Source: a virus
Virus record (IMG/VR): IMGVR_UViG_3300002242_000765
Span: 1 to 20,426 of that record
Direction: 5' to 3' (one strand)
DNA: 20,426 nucleotides
Every line of letters starts with the position of its first letter. The first letter of the stretch is position 1. The notes under the pieces are model-generated. The model was not told where the DNA came from. It made no database searches and saw nothing but the letters and a program-made list of their open reading frames with translations. Of the stretch, positions 15,742-20,426 are shown in pieces. The position numbers were made by a program, and so were the translations under genes.

Positions 15742-16571
15742 CAACACAAAAACGACCTATGAAAAGGTCTACAAGAAAAGCTGCATCTTTCAACGGACAG
15801 CTAGAAGACGAAGCGGTATTACTACCTGACTTCGAAGTAAAGGACAGAACTTACGTCCTTAAAAGACACACAGATTCTTTATCATTTCAATTAAGGTCTA
15901 GGCACACAAAGCATAGAAACCTTACTTACTTTGATGAAAACTTGAAGATTCCACGTGCATTGCGTTACGTTACGAATCAGACAACTTTCTTTGAAGATGA
16001 GCAAATTGAACCATATGTACTTGGTGCGATTACGTTCGAAGATGGAGAATTAAAGGTTAATAGAACCGAAACTGTATTGCAGAAGTTCTTAGCCGTTCAC
16101 CCAGACAATGTAGCCAATGGTGGTTCATTGTTTGAAGAGTTTGACCCTACAGTTGCTGCTGAGAAAGCAATCGCTCAAGAACTTGAAGAGTACGAAGCTA
16201 TCAACATTATCCTTCAGATGAAACTTGAGGATTTGGAAGCTATCGGAAGGTTATACTTCCACTCTGCTGTGGATTCTATGCCAACTGCGGTATTGAAGAG
16301 AGACCTTATTCTTGAAGCCAAGTTGAACCCTAAGAAGTTGTTGAAGATTGCGAACGACCCTAACACCAAATTAAGAAACGTTGCACAACGTGCTATTGAT
16401 TTAGGAATCCTTAGACTAGGTGAAGATAATGTCACCGTCAAGTGGGGTGATACAGGGGTTGAATTGATGAGAGTACCTTTCGGTGAAAACACAATCTATG
16501 CCTTAGCCAAGTTCTTTAGAACGGATGAGGGAATGGATGCTGTAGAAGCAATCGGTACAAAACTAGCGTAA
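15738..16571 (+). CDS. Conserved morphogenesis-block protein after the capsid gene, function unknown
   Basis: This 277-residue protein lies between the capsid and ring-protein genes. The first 20 residues are basic (KRPMKRSTRKA). Residues about 38-106 have a beta-rich pattern with LSFQLRSRHTKHRNLTYFDE and ALRYVTNQTTFFEDEQ (74-89), then LQKFLAVHPDN (114-124). The rest is helical (EEYEAINIILQMKLEDLEAI, LILEAKLNPKKLLKIANDP) and ends in a small mixed domain. I recall similar proteins in capsid/neck blocks of Bacteroidota phages, usually without a function. Capsid decoration, head completion and an internal head protein are all possible. It is flanked by a hairpin before and a strong terminator after, so it may be expressed separately from its neighbours. 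Confidence 0.75.
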   Translation: MATQKRPMKRSTRKAASFNGQLEDEAVLLPDFEVKDRTYVLKRHTDSLSFQLRSRHTKHRNLTYFDENLKIPRALRYVTNQTTFFEDEQIEPYVLGAITFEDGELKVNRTETVLQKFLAVHPDNVANGGSLFEEFDPTVAAEKAIAQELEEYEAINIILQMKLEDLEAIGRLYFHSAVDSMPTAVLKRDLILEAKLNPKKLLKIANDPNTKLRNVAQRAIDLGILRLGEDNVTVKWGDTGVELMRVPFGENTIYALAKFFRTDEGMDAVEAIGTKLA

Positions 16572-16594
16572 ACTTACCTTTTTAATTGATATAT

Positions 16595-16625
16595 AGAGAG
16601 CAATCAGCAATGGTTGCTCTTTTTT
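16595..16625 (+). terminator. Rho-independent terminator
   Basis: AGAGCAATC (16597-16605) pairs with GGTTGCTCT (16612-16620) through nine pairs including one G-T, with loop AGCAAT, followed directly by five more T (16621-16625). It lies 25 bases after the stop of the 277-residue gene and ends just before the next promoter. It should close the capsid transcription unit. Confidence 0.85.
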
Positions 16626-16628
16626 CAT

Positions 16629-16636
16629 TATCTTTG
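16629..16636 (+). promoter_or_regulatory. Bacteroidota -7 promoter element TATCTTTG
   Basis: TATCTTTGTA fits TAnnTTTG, begins 3 bases after the terminator T-tract and lies 16 bases before the ATG at 16653. It should start a separate transcript for the ring and muzzle genes. The -33 half would fall inside the terminator stem and does not match TTTG. Confidence 0.62.
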
Positions 16637-16652
16637 TACAAAACATTGAGTA

Positions 16653-17369
16653 ATGATTAATTCCGTAAGGGACACGGTACACGACTTTCTGGAAAAGAAC
16701 AATAGGGGTTGGCTGAAACCAGAGCGTTTCAACAACTATGCCTATTTAGCCCAAATGGAGATATTCGAGTCTTATTTCTACGATTACAATCGTTGGTTAG
16801 CTGCCCAGACAATGCGTCAATCACACAGCCATTTTGCCAACATTCCTAAGAATATTCGTGAGAAGCTCGAAACCTTCCTCAAGGTTAATCAGGCTGTGAC
16901 TGCGACAAGTGCAAGCAGTTTCGGAATGCCTGATGATTTCTACAGGTTGATGGATGTGTACTACCAAAACAACTTTGTAGACGAAGTTAACCAACGTAGG
17001 TTGGTATTATTGAATCGAAGCAATCACACAGCCCCTTCAACGACCTTTCCTGTGTACGTCATGTCAGAGAACGCAAATGATGAGTTTCCATTGATAACGG
17101 TGTATCCCATTTCCATAACAACGGGAGTGACCGTAGATTACGTAAGGATGCCAAAAACACCAAATTGGACATACAATAATGTAGGTGGTAATCCATCCTT
17201 CGACCCTAGCATAAGTGACTACCAAGACTTTGAAATACATCCCTCGGATGAGCATCGTCTGGTTCAAAAGATATTAGGCTTCGCAGGTGTATCGATTCGT
17301 GAGAACGATATTATCCAGTATGCGGAGATGCAAGAGCAACAAAAGAAACAAACTGAAAGTAGACAATAA
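16653..17369 (+). CDS. Neck/ring protein, crAss-like type
   Basis: This 238-residue protein is the first gene of the neck unit. The N-terminal helices (INSVRDTVHDFLEKNNRGWL, then FNNYAYLAQMEIFESYFYDYNRWL, about 26-49) resemble a conserved opening of proteins next to the head-tail adaptor in flavobacterial and crAss-like phages. A beta-rich middle follows (MPDDFYRLMDVYY, FPVYVMSEN, FPLITVYPISI, VDYVRMPKTPNW), then DFEIHPSDEHRLVQKILGFA (192-211) and a Gln-rich helix. The last pattern, a segment before a helix that ends near AGVSIRE, is typical of ring proteins that stack under the portal. It probably forms part of the neck with the following gene, to which it is joined by TAATG. The exact ring position cannot be assigned from sequence. 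Confidence 0.7.
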   Translation: MINSVRDTVHDFLEKNNRGWLKPERFNNYAYLAQMEIFESYFYDYNRWLAAQTMRQSHSHFANIPKNIREKLETFLKVNQAVTATSASSFGMPDDFYRLMDVYYQNNFVDEVNQRRLVLLNRSNHTAPSTTFPVYVMSENANDEFPLITVYPISITTGVTVDYVRMPKTPNWTYNNVGGNPSFDPSISDYQDFEIHPSDEHRLVQKILGFAGVSIRENDIIQYAEMQEQQKKQTESRQ

Positions 17370-18295
17370 TGGCAGCATTACCGACAGGAGTAACACAAGA
17401 ACAGTTTTACGGAGATGCATCTTCTGGTAACAGAGAAGACCTGCAAGGTGGCTACCAATACGTTACTTTAGCAGATATCATCAATAATTTCATCCTTATG
17501 AATACTGGGGATGATTCTTTGATTCCTGCAACCATCTCTAGGGACAAAATTATCTTCCACGCCAAAAGAGGACTTCAGGAGCTTAATTATGACGCTTTGA
17601 GGGAAATCCTTTCCATTGAGCTAGAAATGAACCCAGACACGCTTACGTTGCTTCTACCAGAGGATTATGTCAATTTTGTTAAGGTATCATGGATTGATGA
17701 TGCAGGATTCTTCCATCCATTGGTAAGAAACGATGAAACAATCATTGCTCAAGCATACTTACAGGACAATTTGTACAATTACCTATATGATGGTGACGGT
17801 AATATTCTGAAAGCTGCACAAAATAGCTATGACCAAACCGAGATAGCACCCAATATTCTTAACTACGTTTACATGAACGATAGTTTCTATGGAGCTAACT
17901 ACGACCATTTCTATGAGGATAACCTTACTGGTAGGTTTGGAATGGAAACAAGTAAAGCAAACTTCAACGGTTGGTTCACAATTGACAAGAGAAGTGGGGT
18001 CATGAAGTTCTCAAGCAATGTAGGTTCTCAGACGATTGTACTTGAGTACATCTCTGATGGTCTCGAAAGTGGCGATATGGCAGACATTAAGATTCACAAG
18101 TTTGCTGAGGATGCTCTATATCGTTATATTGAGTGGATGATTCTTGATAACAAATATGGTATTCAAGAATACGTAATCAGAAGAAAGCGCAAAGAGTACG
18201 ATGTAGCCAGACGAAAAGCCAAAATGAGATTGAACGGTCTCACATATGAAGACATCTTGCAAGCAATGCGAGGTAAAGATAAACGAATCAAGTAA
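17369..18295 (+). CDS. Head-tail adaptor / tail tubular-like ring protein (P22 gp4-like)
   Basis: This 308-residue protein likely binds directly below the portal and closes the DNA channel. Residues 33-73 are helical with RDKIIFHAKRGLQEL (59-72), followed by the strand pair LTLLLPEDYVNFVKVSWID (92-110), the pattern of the crAss-like tail tubular/adaptor family related to P22 gp4. The middle is rich in Tyr and Asn (about 130-190, LYNYLYDGDG, YVYMNDSFYGANYDHF) and probably forms an inserted domain. Residues 228-245 lead into a long basic helix (RRKRKEYDVARRKAKMRLNG) that may face the channel or the portal. The gene is coupled by TAATG on both sides to the other neck genes, which suggests matched amounts. 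Confidence 0.75.
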   Translation: MAALPTGVTQEQFYGDASSGNREDLQGGYQYVTLADIINNFILMNTGDDSLIPATISRDKIIFHAKRGLQELNYDALREILSIELEMNPDTLTLLLPEDYVNFVKVSWIDDAGFFHPLVRNDETIIAQAYLQDNLYNYLYDGDGNILKAAQNSYDQTEIAPNILNYVYMNDSFYGANYDHFYEDNLTGRFGMETSKANFNGWFTIDKRSGVMKFSSNVGSQTIVLEYISDGLESGDMADIKIHKFAEDALYRYIEWMILDNKYGIQEYVIRRKRKEYDVARRKAKMRLNGLTYEDILQAMRGKDKRIK

Positions 18296-20426
18296 TGAAG
18301 TTATTTAACGCTTTCTTTGAGGGCGTGATGAACAAAGATGTCGAAGTTCGTCTACTCCCTAAAAACATATACCTAGACGCTCGTAACGTTAGGATTGTTG
18401 CTAATGATAGCTCCAATTCACGTTCTGTCAAGCCGTTGTTGGGTACTACCCTATTGACAAATGTCACAATGTCGGGAACTACTCCCACAGCCATAGGTCA
18501 TTGCGTTGACAACTTCAGGGACAAGATTTACTGGGCAGTTCGTACTTCTACGTCAAGTTACGTAATTGAATACGATGTAGCTACAGATACTGAAGAATTG
18601 GTCTTGTCCGATTCCAGAGGTATTACTACAAATCTTCTTAACTTCCCAGAGAATGGGTACATTGAAATGCGAGTTCTTAATGACAACGAGAACGGAAGAA
18701 ACTTCATTCTTCTTACAGATGGTGTCAATGAACCAAAGTATTTCGATATTGAATTAGCGAAAAACTTATCAGCTTCTGCATTCACATTTACTGATGTGTC
18801 TTTAATCAAAGCTGCTCCTGCTACCGCTCCAACTGTGACGTTGGTACAAACCCCATCTCAACAAGAAAACAACTTAGAGGCAAAGTTCTTGTCTTTTGCA
18901 TACAGGTATCAATATCAAAACGGTGAATGGTCAGCACTTTCTCCATTCTCTGAATTTGCATTCATGCCGTCTACATTCTCTTACAATTATCGAGAAGGTA
19001 CGAACAATTCCATGTTCAATAACTTCTCAAGAGCGGATTTAGGAATCAATGCAGGTGAGTCAAATGTGACTGATATACAAGTCATAGTTAAAGAATCTGG
19101 CTCTAATGCAGCATTTATCATACAGAATGACAACAAATCAGCTGAGAGTTGTGCAAACAATTCTACCCAAACTATCAGTTTTGATAACAGCAGAACTTAC
19201 CAAGCGTTGGATTCAAATCAATTATCCCGCTTGTACGATAACGTACCTATTGATGCTGCCACATTAGAAATCATTGGAAACCGTGTAGTGTTCGGTAATT
19301 ATACTGAAAACTATGACCTTGTTTATAGTGGTAGCGATATCAATTTGGTATTCAACTTGGATTATGTAGCCACTACAGGTACATTGGGGAATCCTCACAA
19401 ACAAGTTAAGACAAATCGTAATTATGAAATTGCGATGGCTTATACTGATGGTAAGGGTCGTATGACTACACCACTTGTTTCTGATGGGAATACTGAGTAT
19501 ATTCCATATAGTGACGCTAACAAATTAAATCAACTTAGGGTAACCATCGATAGTAACTCACGCCCACCTGAATGGGCTACGGGTTACCGTTTCTTTATCA
19601 AGCAATCTGAAGTCGACTATGATGTACTAGCTCCTGTAATCTTTTACAGAGATGGTATTTACGCATGGTTAAAGCTTGAAGGTAATGACACACAAAAAGT
19701 AGCTGAAGGTGATTTCATCTATGTTAAGTCCGACACATCTGGTCTCAAGGGAACAACAATTAGAACAAAGGTTCTGGAAATCAAATCCCAAGATGAGAAC
19801 TTCTTGTTGAACGATACACCAGACCCATACGTTGTAGTTAACGAATCAGGTACTTACATGAGATTACAAGTTGAGGATTTTGCTCTTTCAGAAGAGGCTA
19901 TTCTTACTTATGAATACATTTCATATTCGTTCCGTTCAGATTCTACTGCGAACAATATTACGGACATTGCAAACGCATATGCCGAAGATGTATACTTCCA
20001 AGGTTCTGGAAAAGAGGAATTGACCCTCACAGCCCCTAACGCATTGTATACTTCTCCACAAGACAGACGATTTGAGATTGAGATTACTGGTAACGCCACA
20101 CCTAATACTTTCCGTTGGAGAGAGTACAACGTTACTACTGCCACACAAGGTACTTGGTCTTCAGATATCAATATGACAGGTTCATCACAATCTTTAGGTA
20201 GTGGTGGTGTTGACCAACAGATACAAGTTACATTTGATGGTACTACAGGATATACTGTGGGTGACCGTTGGTTCATTTCCGTAAAAGCCGTAAGTCGTGT
20301 AGATGATTGGGATAGAGGTGGTGATGTATCATCTATTCGTCGTTCAGCTATCGTTGCCATGGAAAGTAAAGATGGTTCTGATGATACGATTAAAGCAGGT
20401 GCTACAATCACCATTACATACGATGA
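18295..20426 (+). CDS. Muzzle / tail stabilisation protein, crAss-like (3' end cut by window)
   Basis: The frame from the TAATG start at 18295 is open to the right edge: 710 complete codons and no stop, checked codon by codon. The start (MKLFNAFFEGVMNKDVEVRL, then IYLDARNVRI) is typical of crAss-like stabilisation or muzzle proteins, which form the distal tail nozzle. Residues about 70-180 show beta-propeller-like strands (GHCVDNFRDKIYWAV, YVIEYDVATD, RNFILLTDGVNEPKYFDI). Later landmarks are FAYRYQYQNGEWSALSPFSE, EIIGNRVVFGNYTENYDLV, PPEWATGYRFFIKQSEVDYD (425-444) and AWLKLEGNDTQKVAEGDFIY (457-476), patterns I associate with this family. The remainder is beta-rich. It ends the chain ring-adaptor-muzzle, consistent with a short-tailed virion. 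The total length cannot be given. Confidence 0.8.
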   Translation, partial: MKLFNAFFEGVMNKDVEVRLLPKNIYLDARNVRIVANDSSNSRSVKPLLGTTLLTNVTMSGTTPTAIGHCVDNFRDKIYWAVRTSTSSYVIEYDVATDTEELVLSDSRGITTNLLNFPENGYIEMRVLNDNENGRNFILLTDGVNEPKYFDIELAKNLSASAFTFTDVSLIKAAPATAPTVTLVQTPSQQENNLEAKFLSFAYRYQYQNGEWSALSPFSEFAFMPSTFSYNYREGTNNSMFNNFSRADLGINAGESNVTDIQVIVKESGSNAAFIIQNDNKSAESCANNSTQTISFDNSRTYQALDSNQLSRLYDNVPIDAATLEIIGNRVVFGNYTENYDLVYSGSDINLVFNLDYVATTGTLGNPHKQVKTNRNYEIAMAYTDGKGRMTTPLVSDGNTEYIPYSDANKLNQLRVTIDSNSRPPEWATGYRFFIKQSEVDYDVLAPVIFYRDGIYAWLKLEGNDTQKVAEGDFIYVKSDTSGLKGTTIRTKVLEIKSQDENFLLNDTPDPYVVVNESGTYMRLQVEDFALSEEAILTYEYISYSFRSDSTANNITDIANAYAEDVYFQGSGKEELTLTAPNALYTSPQDRRFEIEITGNATPNTFRWREYNVTTATQGTWSSDINMTGSSQSLGSGGVDQQIQVTFDGTTGYTVGDRWFISVKAVSRVDDWDRGGDVSSIRRSAIVAMESKDGSDDTIKAGATITITYD

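Noticed and set aside
19908-20414. 168-residue open frame on the minus strand
   Set aside because: It lies fully inside the muzzle gene, which is open without a stop from 18295 to the edge and has family landmarks there; no promoter or leader is seen on the minus strand.
1-20426. Integrase, transposase, tRNA or defence genes
   Set aside because: I looked through all frames and gaps and found no motif for any of them; the gaps are under 90 bases and hold only promoters, hairpins and leaders.

Overview
This window is part of the virion-structure and lysis region of a tailed double-stranded DNA phage (podovirus-like) that infects a member of the Bacteroidota. The host assignment rests on four things seen here: at least three copies of the Bacteroidota-type -7 promoter element TATCTTTG (plus a TATATTTG variant), no consistent Shine-Dalgarno sequences in front of the genes, a BACON-like domain, and protein families typical of crAss-like phages and related flavobacterial podoviruses. 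The major capsid protein, portal, long terminase, ring/adaptor proteins and muzzle protein all read as the crAss-like type. I cannot decide from sequence alone between Crassvirales proper and neighbouring flavobacterial podovirus families. All 16 genes are on the + strand. No tRNA, rRNA, integrase, transposon or CRISPR is seen, and no gap between genes exceeds about 90 bases.

Left part (1-6225), host recognition and lysis: the 3' end of a tail-fibre or adhesin gene with a polysaccharide-deacetylase-like domain and a C-terminal jelly-roll-like domain; a zinc N-acetylmuramoyl-L-alanine amidase; a 1164-residue tail fibre with five repeats of about 39 residues and a C-terminal S74 intramolecular chaperone; and a short BACON-domain protein. 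These four are joined by TAATG stop/start overlaps or a 17-base overlap.

Middle (6226-7999): a promoter, a small acidic helical protein, a membrane-anchored protein with a beta-rich C-terminus (spanin-like candidate), a second promoter, a 70-residue protein of unknown function, and a 181-residue protein that looks like a GroES-type co-chaperonin carrying an insertion.

Right part (7983-20426), DNA packaging, head and neck: large terminase (880 aa), portal (803 aa), promoter, an extremely acidic scaffold-like protein, major capsid protein, a hairpin that probably lowers transcription past the capsid gene, a conserved 277-residue morphogenesis protein, a strong terminator followed directly by a promoter, two ring/adaptor proteins, and a large muzzle/stabilisation protein that runs off the right edge (18295 to the end, open throughout).

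Working model (inference): terminase and portal package DNA into a head built from capsid protein on the acidic scaffold, possibly folded by host GroEL with the phage co-chaperonin. The ring and muzzle proteins close the neck and build the short tail. The fibres bind and may trim surface polysaccharide, and the amidase with the membrane protein opens the cell at the end of infection.
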